From: Pseudomonas sp. P8_241
Lineage (GTDB): Bacteria; Pseudomonadota; Gammaproteobacteria; Pseudomonadales; Pseudomonadaceae
Length of the DNA stretch: 64,000 nucleotides
Reading direction: 5' to 3'
Assembly (NCBI RefSeq): GCF_034008315.1
Contig: NZ_CP125377.1
Coordinates: 310,001 to 374,000, forward strand
Part shown: in pieces, positions 44,394 through 55,333 of the stretch
How the letters are laid out: each line of letters starts with the position of its first letter
Position numbering within the stretch: position 1 is the stretch's first letter
Notes under the pieces: generated by a model
Seen by the model: only the letters and a program-made list of their open reading frames with translations
Database searches by the model: none
Told to the model about the DNA's origin: nothing
Translations under genes and position numbers: made by a program

Positions 44394-45212
44394 ATGTCGC
44401 GTCGTATCTCCCCCGTCATACCCGGCTTCGGGCTGACGCTGGGCTACACCTTGGTGTACCTCAGCCTGATTGTGCTCATACCACTGGCGGCGATGTTCGT
44501 GCATGCCGCTCAACTCACCTGGGATCAGTTCTGGGCAATCATTTCGGCACCACGGGTGCTGGCAGCATTGAAACTGAGCTTCGGCACCGCGCTCTATGCC
44601 GCGATCATCAACGGCATCATCGGAACACTGCTGGCCTGGGTATTAGTGCGCTATACCTTCCCTGGACGAAAAGTTATCGATGCAATGATCGACTTGCCGT
44701 TCGCATTGCCCACGGCGGTGGCCGGTATTGCACTGACGGCGTTGTATACCCCTACCGGCCTGGTCGGTCAGTTTGCAGCGGATCTGGGTTTCAAGATCGC
44801 CTACACCCCTCTGGGCATCACCCTTGCCCTCACTTTCGTGACACTTCCATTCGTGGTACGTACCGTACAGCCAGTATTGGCCGATATTCCTCGTGAAGTG
44901 GAAGAAGCGGCGGCGTGCCTGGGTGCGAAGCCGTTGCAGGTTTTCCGCCATATCCTGGTTCCGGCGCTGCTTCCGGCGTGGCTGACAGGGTTCGCCCTGG
45001 CCTTTGCCCGCGGGGTCGGCGAGTACGGTTCGGTGATTTTCATCGCCGGCAATATGCCGATGAAAACCGAGATCCTGCCGCTGCTGATCATGGTCAAACT
45101 CGACCAATACGATTACACCGGCGCTACCTCCATTGGTGTACTGATGCTGGTGGTTTCCTTCATTCTGCTGCTGCTGATCAACTTGCTGCAGCGTCGCATC
45201 GAAACCCCATAA
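44394..45212 (+). CDS. cysT: Sulfate ABC transporter permease CysT
   Basis: 272-residue inner-membrane permease with six or so helices and the coupling-loop motif [20 protein letters not shown], as in CysT/CysU. AAGGAC precedes ATG 44394. It pairs with CysW to form the sulfate/thiosulfate channel. Confidence 0.94.
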   Translation: MSRRISPVIPGFGLTLGYTLVYLSLIVLIPLAAMFVHAAQLTWDQFWAIISAPRVLAALKLSFGTALYAAIINGIIGTLLAWVLVRYTFPGRKVIDAMIDLPFALPTAVAGIALTALYTPTGLVGQFAADLGFKIAYTPLGITLALTFVTLPFVVRTVQPVLADIPREVEEAAACLGAKPLQVFRHILVPALLPAWLTGFALAFARGVGEYGSVIFIAGNMPMKTEILPLLIMVKLDQYDYTGATSIGVLMLVVSFILLLLINLLQRRIETP

Positions 45213-45225
45213 GGAGGCGGCACCC

Positions 45226-46095
45226 ATGTCCCAATCGTCTATTGCTGCCGCTTCCTCGAACGCTGCCCGTCGTGGCAGTGCGACGTCGCGGCGAATCCTG
45301 ATCGGTCTTGGCTGGCTGATTTTTGCGCTTTTCCTGTTGCTGCCCCTGTTCATCGTGGTGTCCCAAGGCTTGAAGCTCGGCCTCGGTGCGTTCTTCTCCG
45401 CGATTTTTGAGCCGGACGCGCTGTCGGCACTGAAACTCACGGTGATTGCCGTGCTGATTTCGGTGCCGCTGAACCTGGTGTTCGGTGTCAGCGCTGCGTG
45501 GTGCGTGAGCAAGTACTCGTTCCGCGGCAAGAGCATGCTGGTAACACTGATCGACTTGCCGTTCTCGGTGTCACCGGTGATTGCCGGTCTGGTCTACGTG
45601 CTGATGTTCGGCGCACAGGGTTTATTCGGCCCCTGGTTGCAGGACCACGACATCCAGATCGTCTTCGCTTTGCCGGGCATCGTGTTGGCGACGATCTTCG
45701 TCACCGTACCGTTCGTGGCGCGGGAGCTGATCCCGCTGATGCAGGAACAAGGCACCCAGGAAGAGGAGGCCGCACGCTTGCTCGGCGCCAATGGCTGGCA
45801 GATGTTCTGGCACGTCACCGTCCCCAACATCAAATGGGGCCTGATCTACGGCGTGGTGCTGTGTACCGCGCGGGCGATGGGTGAGTTCGGTGCAGTGTCG
45901 GTGGTTTCCGGGCACATTCGCGGGGTGACCAACACCTTGCCGCTGCACGTCGAGATCCTCTACAACGAATACAACCACGTGGCCGCGTTCGCCGTGGCGA
46001 GCCTGTTGCTGATCCTGGCGCTCTTCATCCTGCTGCTCAAGCAGTGGAGCGAAAACCGTATTAACCGCCTGCGCGCCAGCGCCGCGGAGGAATAA
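45226..46095 (+). CDS. cysW: Sulfate ABC transporter permease CysW
   Basis: 289-residue permease with the coupling motif [20 protein letters not shown] and the [15 protein letters not shown] stretch typical of CysW. A strong AAGGAGG precedes the ATG. It starts 13 bases after cysT and ends three bases before cysA. Confidence 0.95.
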   Translation: MSQSSIAAASSNAARRGSATSRRILIGLGWLIFALFLLLPLFIVVSQGLKLGLGAFFSAIFEPDALSALKLTVIAVLISVPLNLVFGVSAAWCVSKYSFRGKSMLVTLIDLPFSVSPVIAGLVYVLMFGAQGLFGPWLQDHDIQIVFALPGIVLATIFVTVPFVARELIPLMQEQGTQEEEAARLLGANGWQMFWHVTVPNIKWGLIYGVVLCTARAMGEFGAVSVVSGHIRGVTNTLPLHVEILYNEYNHVAAFAVASLLLILALFILLLKQWSENRINRLRASAAEE

Positions 46096-46098
46096 TTC

Positions 46099-47088
46099 AT
46101 GTCGATCGAAGTGCGTAACGTCAGCAAGAATTTCAACGCGTTCAAGGCGCTGGACAACATCAGTCTGGACATTCAGAGCGGCGAGCTTGTCGCGTTGCTC
46201 GGTCCGTCGGGCTGCGGCAAAACCACGCTGCTGCGGATCATCGCCGGCCTGGAGACTCCAGACCAGGGCAACATCGTGTTCCACGGCGAAGACGTCTCCG
46301 GCCACGACGTGCGTGATCGCAACGTCGGTTTCGTGTTCCAGCACTACGCCCTGTTCCGCCACATGACGGTGTTCGACAACGTCGCGTTCGGCCTGCGCAT
46401 GAAACCGAAAAACCAGCGCCCGAGCGAAAGCCAGATCGCCACCAAAGTCCACGAGCTGTTGAACATGGTGCAGTTGGACTGGCTGTCGGACCGCTACCCG
46501 GAACAACTCTCCGGTGGTCAGCGTCAGCGGATTGCCCTGGCCCGTGCTTTGGCCGTAGAGCCAAAAGTGCTGTTGCTCGACGAGCCGTTTGGCGCCCTCG
46601 ACGCCAAGGTCCGCAAAGAGCTGCGCCGCTGGTTGGCGCGCTTGCACGAGGACATCAACCTGACGTCGGTGTTTGTGACCCACGACCAGGAAGAAGCCAT
46701 GGAAGTGGCCGACCGCATCGTGGTGATGAACAAGGGTGTGATCGAGCAGATCGGTTCACCGGGCGACGTCTACGAAAATCCGGCGAGCGATTTCGTTTAC
46801 CACTTCCTCGGCGACTCCAATCGCCTGCACCTGGGGGGCGATAATCACGTGCTGTTCCGTCCGCATGAAGTGTCGTTGTCACGGCATGAACTAGAGGATC
46901 ACCACGCGGCCGAAGTGCGCGATATTCGTCCGCTGGGCGCGACGACGCGGGTGACGCTGAAGGTCGAAGGGCAGAATGACCTGATCGAAGCCGAAGTGGT
47001 CAAGGATCACGACAGCCTGGTGGGTTTGGCGAAGGGCGAGACATTGTTCTTCAAGCCGAAGGTCTGGCAGAAAGTCGCCAACATCTGA
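46099..47088 (+). CDS. cysA: Sulfate/thiosulfate import ATPase CysA
   Basis: 329-residue ABC ATPase. Walker [11 protein letters not shown]-loop [10 protein letters not shown], signature LSGGQRQRI, Walker [15 protein letters not shown]-loop [10 protein letters not shown], followed by a C-terminal TOBE regulatory domain (about residues 235-329) as in CysA. GGAGG is upstream. Last gene of the sulfate import operon; a REP pair follows 17 bases later. Confidence 0.95.
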   Translation: MSIEVRNVSKNFNAFKALDNISLDIQSGELVALLGPSGCGKTTLLRIIAGLETPDQGNIVFHGEDVSGHDVRDRNVGFVFQHYALFRHMTVFDNVAFGLRMKPKNQRPSESQIATKVHELLNMVQLDWLSDRYPEQLSGGQRQRIALARALAVEPKVLLLDEPFGALDAKVRKELRRWLARLHEDINLTSVFVTHDQEEAMEVADRIVVMNKGVIEQIGSPGDVYENPASDFVYHFLGDSNRLHLGGDNHVLFRPHEVSLSRHELEDHHAAEVRDIRPLGATTRVTLKVEGQNDLIEAEVVKDHDSLVGLAKGETLFFKPKVWQKVANI

Positions 47089-47105
47089 CTCTGGTCGAAG
47101 GAAAC

Positions 47106-47188
47106 CCTGTAGGAGCTGGCTTGCCAGCGATCAATGACAACGCGGTGTGTTAGATGCACCGCTATCGCCGGCAAGCCGGCTCCTACAG
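47106..47188. repeat. REP inverted pair, GGAGCTGGCTTGCC type
   Basis: Arms CCTGTAGGAGCTGGCTTGCC and GGCAAGCCGGCTCCTACAG face each other between the convergent cysA and the DUF962 gene. Confidence 0.85.
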
Positions 47189-47194
47189 ATCCGT

Positions 47195-47719
47195 TCAGGC
47201 CGCCGTTTTTTTGCGATTGACCCGAACACCGCCTGCCCGCGCCTCGATCTGCTCTTTGAGCTCATGCCGCATCCCCAGCATGAACGCCAGCTCCGCCACC
47301 ACGAACAACGGCCCGACAATCAACCCGGTCACGTCATCGACAAATGCCGGTTTGCGCCCTTCGTAGTGATGGCCGACAAACTGGATCGCCCAACCGATGA
47401 CGAACATCGCCACGCCGCTGCTCAACCAGACCAGCGTGCTTTGCTGTGCCAGCAAATGACCTGCCCACACGGACAGCCCGAGCAACACCGTCATCAGCAC
47501 CCCAAGACGCAACTCCAGACGCAGGTAAAACCACGCTGACGCCAACGACACGAGCACGGCTGGCGAAATCCACACGCCACCCAGTGACCACTCCGGCCGG
47601 GACAACAACACCGCGACAGCCACCACGATCAGCGGGATGCCGATAAAGTGCGAGGCGATGTTGCGCGGGTCACGGTGGTAGGCGGCGTATTGACTGAGGT
47701 GGTCGACGAGGTTTTTCAT
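47195..47719 (-). CDS. DUF962 / Mpo1-like membrane protein
   Basis: 174 residues with four or five membrane helices and conserved histidines in YAAYHRDPRNIASHFIGIP and QFVGHHYEGRKPAFVDD. The yeast relative Mpo1 is an Fe-dependent dioxygenase of 2-hydroxy fatty acids; the bacterial role is not established. ATG 47719 is chosen, with AGGAGAA upstream. Divergent from the Crp/Fnr-type gene across an 83-base gap. Confidence 0.87.
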   Translation of the reverse strand: MKNLVDHLSQYAAYHRDPRNIASHFIGIPLIVVAVAVLLSRPEWSLGGVWISPAVLVSLASAWFYLRLELRLGVLMTVLLGLSVWAGHLLAQQSTLVWLSSGVAMFVIGWAIQFVGHHYEGRKPAFVDDVTGLIVGPLFVVAELAFMLGMRHELKEQIEARAGGVRVNRKKTAA

Positions 47720-47802
47720 TATTGTTCTCCTGTAGGGTGACTGATCATGCCCCGTGGCCACTTCCCGCTCTGTCAGCCAGGCGACAATCTCTAGGAGTTT
47801 TC

Positions 47803-48489
47803 ATGGATATGCAGGTCTGGCGTCCACGCCTGATGAGCGGTCAGTGGTTCAGCCATTTGCCTGACTCCCTACAGGATAGTCTGCTGTCGGTGGCCAGGCT
47901 TCGGCGCTTGTCACCGGGCCAGCGGCTGTTCAAACGCGGCGATCCACCCTGCGGCCTGTACGCGGTGCTGGAAGGCGCAGTGCGCGTGGGTGCCGTGAGC
48001 GAGCAGGGCAAAGAGGCGTTGCTGAGCCTGGTGGAGCCGCCGCACTGGTTCGGCGAAATCTGCCTGTTCGACGGTCAGCCCCGCACCCACGATGCGTACG
48101 GCGTGGGCCAGTGCACGCTGCTGCACATCCCCCAAAACACGTTGCTGGCGCTGCTTGATGAGCATCCGCAGCACTGGCGCCAACTGGCGTTGCTGATGAG
48201 CCAGAAATTGCGCATGACCTTCATCAACCTCGAACAACTGAGCCTGTTGCCGGCCCCGGCACGGCTGGCGCACCGCTTGCTGATGATCGCCGAAGGCTAT
48301 GGCGAGACCGCCCCACCGCGCCGCGTCCTGCAACTGCCCCAGGAGCAGCTTGCCGCCATGTTGTCGCTGTCACGCCAGACCACCAATCAGATCCTCAAGG
48401 AGTTGCAGGGCCAGGGGATCATCGGGCTGAGTTACGGTGAAATCGAAATCCTCGATGCCGAGCGATTGCGGGTGTTGGCCACAATCTGA
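47803..48489 (+). CDS. Crp/Fnr-family transcriptional regulator
   Basis: 228 residues: cyclic-nucleotide-binding fold (about 20-140, with FGEICLFDGQPRTHDA at the phosphate-cassette position), dimer helix, and a winged helix-turn-helix (QLAAMLSLSRQTTNQIL). There is no N-terminal cysteine cluster, so it is not an oxygen-sensing Fnr. The ligand is unknown; the cassette has Arg but differs from true CRP. AGGAG precedes ATG 47803. Confidence 0.88.
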   Translation: MDMQVWRPRLMSGQWFSHLPDSLQDSLLSVARLRRLSPGQRLFKRGDPPCGLYAVLEGAVRVGAVSEQGKEALLSLVEPPHWFGEICLFDGQPRTHDAYGVGQCTLLHIPQNTLLALLDEHPQHWRQLALLMSQKLRMTFINLEQLSLLPAPARLAHRLLMIAEGYGETAPPRRVLQLPQEQLAAMLSLSRQTTNQILKELQGQGIIGLSYGEIEILDAERLRVLATI

Positions 48490-48506
48490 AATTCGACACA
48501 TATCCC

Positions 48507-48598
48507 TTGAAGGAGCGAGCCTGCTCGCGATGACGGTGTGTCAGTCTCCAGGTATATAGACTGACAGTCCGCTATCGCGAGCAGGCTCGCTCTTACAG
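48507..48598. repeat. REP inverted pair, GGAGCGAGCCTGCTCGCGAT type
   Basis: Arms GAAGGAGCGAGCCTGCTCGC and GCGAGCAGGCTCGCTCTTAC with an inner GTCAGTC / GACTGAC symmetry, between the convergent Crp/Fnr-type and AraC-type genes. Confidence 0.85.
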
Positions 48599-48628
48599 TT
48601 GATCTGGGTGAATCATCATCCGGATCAA

Positions 48629-49633
48629 TCAGCGCAACCCATCCCGAAACTGACCCGGTGTCATCCCCGTCCAACGCTTGAATGCGCGGCTGAAACTGCT
48701 GGTGTCGGCAAACCCGAGCAGATAACTGATCTCGCTCAGCGATACCTGCGGGTCGCGCAGGTGCAGCAGCGCGAGGTTTTCGCGGCTTTCGTTGAGCAAC
48801 GTATCGAATCGGCATCCTTCGTCGGCGAGGTGCCGTTGCAGGCTGCGCAGGCTCAGGTGCAGGGCTTTGGCGATGTGTTCGGCGCTGGGCTCGCCTTCGG
48901 GCAGTTGTTCTTCAATGGCGTCGCGGACCTTGCGTTCCCACGTCAGCGGCTTGAGTTGCGCCAGAGTGCGCTTGAGTACGGTTTCGTTGTGCTCGGCCAG
49001 TTCGGGATTTGCGTCATCGAGGTGGCTTTCGAAGTCGGCGAAGGCGAATTCCAGTCGATCTTCGTCGGCGCCGAAATGCACCGGAGATCGGAAAACCTTG
49101 TGCCATTGTTGGGCGTCTGGCGGCTCCGGGCGGCGCAGATACGTCGCCAGTGGCGCGTAGTCACGCCCGAGGCGATTGCGGCAAGTGCGCACGTAAATCG
49201 CCATGAACGCATCGATGGCTTCGAAGGCCGGAGGCGGATTGCCGACCGGTATTTTCAAGCTGAAATGGTAGCAATCCTCGGCACGGGTCAGCTCCAGCTC
49301 CAGGGCATCGCTGACCACCTGGTGATAGCGCACGATCCGCTCGAACACCTCCCGCAGGCTGCCGCTGGCTACCAGCGCATAACCCAACGCATGAAAGGTG
49401 GTGGGGCTGACAAAGCGGGAAACGCGCAATCCAATCGCCGGATCGCCGCTGACCTGCACTGCCAACTCCCACAGGCGCGTGGTACCGGACAACGGGTAAC
49501 GTGCGTTCGGGTCGTCCATCAACTGCGGGTCGAGCCCTGATTGCCGGCACAGGCTGGTGCTGTCGAGGCCAAGCGCGTCGAGTTGCTTGCGCAAGGCACG
49601 GGTCCAGCTGGCGAGGGAGGTCGGTTCAGTCAT
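48629..49633 (-). CDS. AraC-family transcriptional regulator
   Basis: 334 residues with an N-terminal ligand-binding region of the OruR/ArgR-like AraC type (about 20-200) and a C-terminal double helix-turn-helix (HIAKALHLSLRSLQRHL; YLLGFADTSSFSRAFKRWTG). It is divergent from the desaturase gene at 49734 across 100 bases, so it probably controls that gene. Fatty-acid-responsive relatives with this layout control desaturases in Pseudomonas (DesT is unrelated in fold but similar in role). Start ATG 49633, Shine-Dalgarno weak. Confidence 0.88.
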   Translation of the reverse strand: MTEPTSLASWTRALRKQLDALGLDSTSLCRQSGLDPQLMDDPNARYPLSGTTRLWELAVQVSGDPAIGLRVSRFVSPTTFHALGYALVASGSLREVFERIVRYHQVVSDALELELTRAEDCYHFSLKIPVGNPPPAFEAIDAFMAIYVRTCRNRLGRDYAPLATYLRRPEPPDAQQWHKVFRSPVHFGADEDRLEFAFADFESHLDDANPELAEHNETVLKRTLAQLKPLTWERKVRDAIEEQLPEGEPSAEHIAKALHLSLRSLQRHLADEGCRFDTLLNESRENLALLHLRDPQVSLSEISYLLGFADTSSFSRAFKRWTGMTPGQFRDGLR

Positions 49634-49733
49634 GCTGATTGGCGCTTCCGGTCAACAGGTTGGCGTTCTCGGCTACCGCGTTGCGAGGCTTCGCAAGGCA
49701 GGATGCAACCATCAATAACCAGAGGATGGAAGC

Positions 49734-50807
49734 ATGGACGGTACTTCTGCAAGTCCCCAGCGACTGAATGCAGCCCAACGATCAGCACATATTCGCGAAG
49801 TGGTGCTGGCCAGAGGCGTCGAACTGCGCCAGCGTTACCCGATTCTCAAGCATCAGGACGCGCTCGGCGCGGGCATTCTGGCCTTCGCGCTGACCGGCAT
49901 GATCGGTTCGGCGGCGCTCTACATCACCGGGCACATGGCCTGGTGGGCGTGCCTGTTGCTGAACGCGTTTTTTGCGTCGTTGACCCATGAACTGGAGCAC
50001 GACCTGATTCACAGTATGTACTTTCGCAAACAGAAAGTGCCGCACAACCTGATGATGGGGCTGGTGTGGCTGGCGCGCCCGAGCACGATCAATCCTTGGG
50101 TTCGCCGTCATCTGCACCTTAATCACCACAAGGTTTCCGGCACGGAAACCGACATGGAAGAGCGGGCGATCACCAACGGCGAGCCTTGGGGAATCGCCCG
50201 TTTGTTGATGGTCGGCGACAACATGATGTCGTCGTTCATCCGCATGCTTCGCGCAAAAACATGGGCGCAAAAGTACAGCATCATCTACCGCACGTTGAAG
50301 GTCTACGCGCCGCTGGCGCTGGTGCATTGGGGCGCGTGGTACGTTTTTCTCGGCTTCCACGCCGCGAACGGCATCGCGCATCTGATGGGCGCGCCAATCG
50401 AATGGTCGGCGACCACGCTGTCAGTCATGCAGGTGATCGACATCGCGGCAGTGGTGATCATCGGCCCGAACGTGTTGCGCACGTTCTGCCTGCACTTCAT
50501 CAGCTCGAACATGCACTACTACGGTGATATCGAGTCGGGCAACGTGATGCAGCAGTGCCAAGTGCTTAATGCCCCATGGCTGTGGCCGTTGCAGGCGTTC
50601 TGCTTCAACTTCGGCAGCAGCCATGGTATCCATCACTTTGTGGTGAAGGAGCCGTTCTACATCCGCCAGATGACGGTGCCGGTGGCGCACAAGGTGATGC
50701 GCGAAATGGGTGTGCGATTTAATGATTTCGGGACGTTTGCGCGGGCCAACCGGTTTGAGCGCAAGGAAGAAGTACAGGGGCAGACTGTGGAGAGTGCGCG
50801 CGCTTGA
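49734..50807 (+). CDS. Membrane fatty-acid desaturase / hydroxylase-like di-iron protein
   Basis: 357 residues with membrane helices and three histidine clusters: HELEHDLIH, HLHLNHH and SHGIHH (plus SSNMHYYGD), the pattern of the FA_desaturase superfamily, which also includes alkane hydroxylases and sterol-type enzymes. The second box HLHLNHH and the GDIESGNVMQQ stretch differ from the DesA-like enzyme at 39525, so the two are not duplicates. GAGG lies before ATG 49734. Likely target of the divergent AraC regulator. The substrate cannot be read. Confidence 0.85.
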   Translation: MDGTSASPQRLNAAQRSAHIREVVLARGVELRQRYPILKHQDALGAGILAFALTGMIGSAALYITGHMAWWACLLLNAFFASLTHELEHDLIHSMYFRKQKVPHNLMMGLVWLARPSTINPWVRRHLHLNHHKVSGTETDMEERAITNGEPWGIARLLMVGDNMMSSFIRMLRAKTWAQKYSIIYRTLKVYAPLALVHWGAWYVFLGFHAANGIAHLMGAPIEWSATTLSVMQVIDIAAVVIIGPNVLRTFCLHFISSNMHYYGDIESGNVMQQCQVLNAPWLWPLQAFCFNFGSSHGIHHFVVKEPFYIRQMTVPVAHKVMREMGVRFNDFGTFARANRFERKEEVQGQTVESARA

Positions 50808-50812
50808 TGGCC

Positions 50813-50907
50813 TCATCGCTGGCAAGCCAGCTCCTACAGGGTTTATCGGTGTGAATGCGATCGTCGTATCACATCAATCACTGTAGGAGTTGGCTTGCCG
50901 GCGATGG
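50813..50907. repeat. REP inverted pair, GGCTTGCCGGCGATG type
   Basis: Arms CATCGCTGGCAAGCCAGCTC and GTAGGAGTTGGCTTGCCGGC, 41 bases apart, between the convergent desaturase and atsA. Confidence 0.84.
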
Positions 50908-50924
50908 CGGTAGATCAGGCTGAA

Positions 50925-52550
<1,626 letters not shown>

Positions 52551-53366
52551 TCAGTAGGCAATGAAAGACAGCGGCAGATCGCGGATCTGCACCGGGATGG
52601 GCGGTTGGTAGTGATCGTCGCTGGTGAGTTCGTGCAGCAGTTCTTCGCGCAGTTGATGGAAGTCGAAACTGCTGCGCTGACGCGGATGGGGCAGGGCGAT
52701 GTCGACCACTTGCTTGATCCGGCCCGGACGCGGCTCCATCACCACCACGCGGTCGGCCAGGAAAATCGCTTCCTCGACATCGTGGGTCACCAGGATGGTG
52801 GTGATTTTTGCCCGTGTGCGGATCGCCAGCAGTTCGTCCTGCATCTGCTGGCGAGTGAGGGCGTCGAGAGCGCCGAATGGCTCATCGAGCAGCAGAATCC
52901 GGGGGCTGGCCACCAGGCCGCGAGCAATCGCCACGCGTTGCGCCATGCCGCCGGAGAGCTGGTGCGGATAGGCGCGGGTGAAGTCGCTCAGGCCCACCAG
53001 TTCGATGAAGTCATCGATGCGCTTTTTCTTTTGCGCGGCGCTCAACGGTTCGTTGACCAGGCCCAGGCCGATGTTGTCGGCCACGCTCAGCCACGGAAAC
53101 AACCGGTGCTCCTGAAAGACGATGCCGCGTTCGCCGCCGATGCCGCTGACGGCTTTTCCGTCCACGGTGATCTGCCCGCGAAACTGCGTATCGAGGCCCA
53201 CCAACAGCCGCAGCAAAGTGGATTTGCCGCAACCGCTGGAGCCGACGATGGCGACAAACTCGCCCTCGGCAATGTCCAGGTTGAATTCGCGAATGGCCTC
53301 AAGTGTGAAGCCGTCGACGTCGAAGGTTTTGCCCACGTGATTGAAGCTGACAATCGGTGCGTTCAT
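52551..53366 (-). CDS. atsC: Sulfate-ester ABC transporter ATPase AtsC
   Basis: 271-residue ABC ATPase: Walker A GSSGCGKST, Q-loop FQEHRLFPWL, signature LSGGMAQRV, Walker [15 protein letters not shown]-loop VTHDVEEAI. ATG 53366 overlaps the atsB stop by four bases. In P. putida S-313 atsRBC encodes the uptake system for aromatic sulfate esters, and gene order supports the same role here. Confidence 0.93.
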   Translation of the reverse strand: MNAPIVSFNHVGKTFDVDGFTLEAIREFNLDIAEGEFVAIVGSSGCGKSTLLRLLVGLDTQFRGQITVDGKAVSGIGGERGIVFQEHRLFPWLSVADNIGLGLVNEPLSAAQKKKRIDDFIELVGLSDFTRAYPHQLSGGMAQRVAIARGLVASPRILLLDEPFGALDALTRQQMQDELLAIRTRAKITTILVTHDVEEAIFLADRVVVMEPRPGRIKQVVDIALPHPRQRSSFDFHQLREELLHELTSDDHYQPPIPVQIRDLPLSFIAY

Positions 53367-54961
53367 GCGTGTCTCCAGCGGGTGACGCGGATTTCCAGGC
53401 GTTGGCCAATGAGGTTGAGCAGGGCGCCGGTAAGGCCTACCAGCAACATGCCGGCCATGATCAGGTCCATGCGCAGCAGTTGTTGGGCGCCGATCATCTG
53501 GCTGCCGATGCCGCCGTTGGACGGCATGAAATATTCGGCGCCGATCGTGCCGAGCCAGGCGTAGATCAGGCTCAGCCTGAGCCCTGCGAAAATCCCCGGC
53601 GCGGCGCCTGGCAATACCAGTCGGCGCAGGCGTTGGCGCAGGTTCAGGCGCAGCACCTGAGCGGCTTCGTTGAGTTGGGGTGAGAGGTTGGCGACGCTGC
53701 GTTGAGTGGCGATAAACAGCGGGAAAAAAGCGGCGAGGGCGACGAACACCCACTTGGCCAATTCGCCAAGACCGAACCACGCGGTGAGTAACGGCACCCA
53801 GGCGAAAATCGCAATCTGGCGAATGGCGGCGAGGGTCGGGCCAAGCACACGCTCACTGGTGCGCGACAGTCCCAGCAGCAGTCCAAAGGCAAAGCCGAGC
53901 CCGCCACCGAGCAGCAACCCGCCAAGAGTCCGACCCAGACTGAGGGCCATGCCACCTATCAGCGTGCCGTCGAGTAGACCGTTCCAGGTGGTTTGCAGGA
54001 CCGCCAGCGGGCTGACCAGAATATTTGCATCAACCCACTGCCGATCCGAGGTCAATTGCCACAATGCCAACAGCACCAGCGGCAGCAGCCACGGTTGCAA
54101 GCGTTGCCAGCCTTGATAACGCGGACCGCGACGGATCTCGGCAGTGGCTGGGTGCGGCCAGTGCACCAGTTTCCTGTCCAGCAGACCGATGCCGCGGTCC
54201 ATCGCCACGCCGATCACACCGATCACTACGATGCACACGAAGACGATGTCGAGCATGAATAGCTGTCGCGCCCAGACCATCAGGTAGCCGATGCCTTCAC
54301 TGGAGGCGAGCAGTTCCACGGCGAGCAACGACGTCCAGCCCGCCGCCAACGCAAGTCGCACACCGGCCATGAATGCCGGCAGGGCCGCAGGCAGTACCAG
54401 TCGCCGGATCAGCAGTCGCGACGGCAAGCGCAACACGGCGGCGGCTTCGCGCAGTTTCGGTTGCGCATCCCGCACACCGACCAGCGTGTGCAAGGTCACC
54501 GGCACCACGATGGCCTTGATCAGCACCACCAGTTTCAGTACTTCGCCGATGCCGAAAAACACCATGAACAATGGAATCCACGCCAGGGTCGGGACTTGCG
54601 CCAACCCGGCGAAAGTCGGGAACACCAAGCGCTCCAATCGAGGGCTGAAACCCAGCGCCGCACCCAATGCAGCACCTGCGCTGATTCCGGCCAGGAGCCC
54701 CAAGAACAGGCGTTGCAGGCTGATCCCCAAATGGCTCAATAACTCACCTTGCGATAACTCGACCGCGCTGCTCCAGACCAGTGACGGCGCGGGCAGGATC
54801 TGCTCGCTCATCCAATGATTGCGGCTGGCGAGCCACCAGAGGGCGAAAAGGGCAGTGGGCAACAACCACGGCAGCAAACGTTGGCCCAGGCTTGGCCAGC
54901 GTTGCCTGTTCGCAAGTGACGGCGCGGCCAGCGGCAGGCTGAGAAGGGAAACACGGGCCAT
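53363..54961 (-). CDS. atsB: Sulfate-ester ABC transporter permease AtsB, two permease domains in one chain
   Basis: 532 residues formed by two tandem BPD_transp_1 domains (about 20-260 and 290-530). Each has about five or six helices and its own coupling motif (LREAAAVLRLPSRLLIRRLV and LNEAAQVLRLNLRQRLRRLV). Most related importers use two copies of a single-domain permease. ATG 54961 has GGAGG six bases upstream; a longer open frame upstream reads through a REP pair and is not used. Four-base overlap with atsC. Confidence 0.93.
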   Translation of the reverse strand: MARVSLLSLPLAAPSLANRQRWPSLGQRLLPWLLPTALFALWWLASRNHWMSEQILPAPSLVWSSAVELSQGELLSHLGISLQRLFLGLLAGISAGAALGAALGFSPRLERLVFPTFAGLAQVPTLAWIPLFMVFFGIGEVLKLVVLIKAIVVPVTLHTLVGVRDAQPKLREAAAVLRLPSRLLIRRLVLPAALPAFMAGVRLALAAGWTSLLAVELLASSEGIGYLMVWARQLFMLDIVFVCIVVIGVIGVAMDRGIGLLDRKLVHWPHPATAEIRRGPRYQGWQRLQPWLLPLVLLALWQLTSDRQWVDANILVSPLAVLQTTWNGLLDGTLIGGMALSLGRTLGGLLLGGGLGFAFGLLLGLSRTSERVLGPTLAAIRQIAIFAWVPLLTAWFGLGELAKWVFVALAAFFPLFIATQRSVANLSPQLNEAAQVLRLNLRQRLRRLVLPGAAPGIFAGLRLSLIYAWLGTIGAEYFMPSNGGIGSQMIGAQQLLRMDLIMAGMLLVGLTGALLNLIGQRLEIRVTRWRHA

Positions 54962-55333
54962 GGGTGACCTCCGTTGTCGGGTGAAGATCAAAAGATCGCA
55001 GCCTTCGGCAGCTCCTACAGCTATCGACACCCCTCTGTGGGAGCTGCCGAAGGCTGCGATCTTGGAGATTTCGAATTGCTCGGTGGTTATATAAAAAATA
55101 AAATCAATGCTATTTGGAGATAAGCGAATCCATTTAAAGCCTGCCGTTACACTCGCATCCAATGCCTTCGATGAATATTTTCGATGCTGTTTTTGCATGC
55201 GAGCGTCAGAGCCCCGCAGCGGTTGATTTAGATCGAAAAGATATAAAAATGTGAATTTATAGTATTTAAGTGCTGATGAAGAATCAGCCTAGTTTCAGCT
55301 CCTCAACGCCCGTTGCCCCAAGGAGCTACACCC
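54962..55333. other. Divergent control region between atsB and atsR
   Basis: 372 bases with no gene. It contains a REP pair (54990-55063), then an AT-rich stretch (55080-55130) and a second one near 55235-55275 that probably hold the two promoters. 55162-55187 is a near copy of 60961-60986. AAGGAG before 55334 is the atsR ribosome binding site. Confidence 0.6.
54990..55063. repeat. REP inverted pair, GATCGCAGCC type (copy 3)
   Basis: Arms AAAGATCGCAGCCTTCGGCA and reverse complement ending GGCTGCGATCTT, just upstream of atsB. Confidence 0.87.

Noticed and set aside
53367..53780. Upstream extension of atsC
   Set aside because: The longer frame reads into atsB; the normal ABC ATPase start with family sequence is at 53366 and overlaps the atsB stop by four bases.
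54962..55198. N-terminal extension of atsB to 55198
   Set aside because: It translates a REP pair, while ATG 54961 has an ideal GGAGG. This contrasts with 21269, where no such internal start exists.
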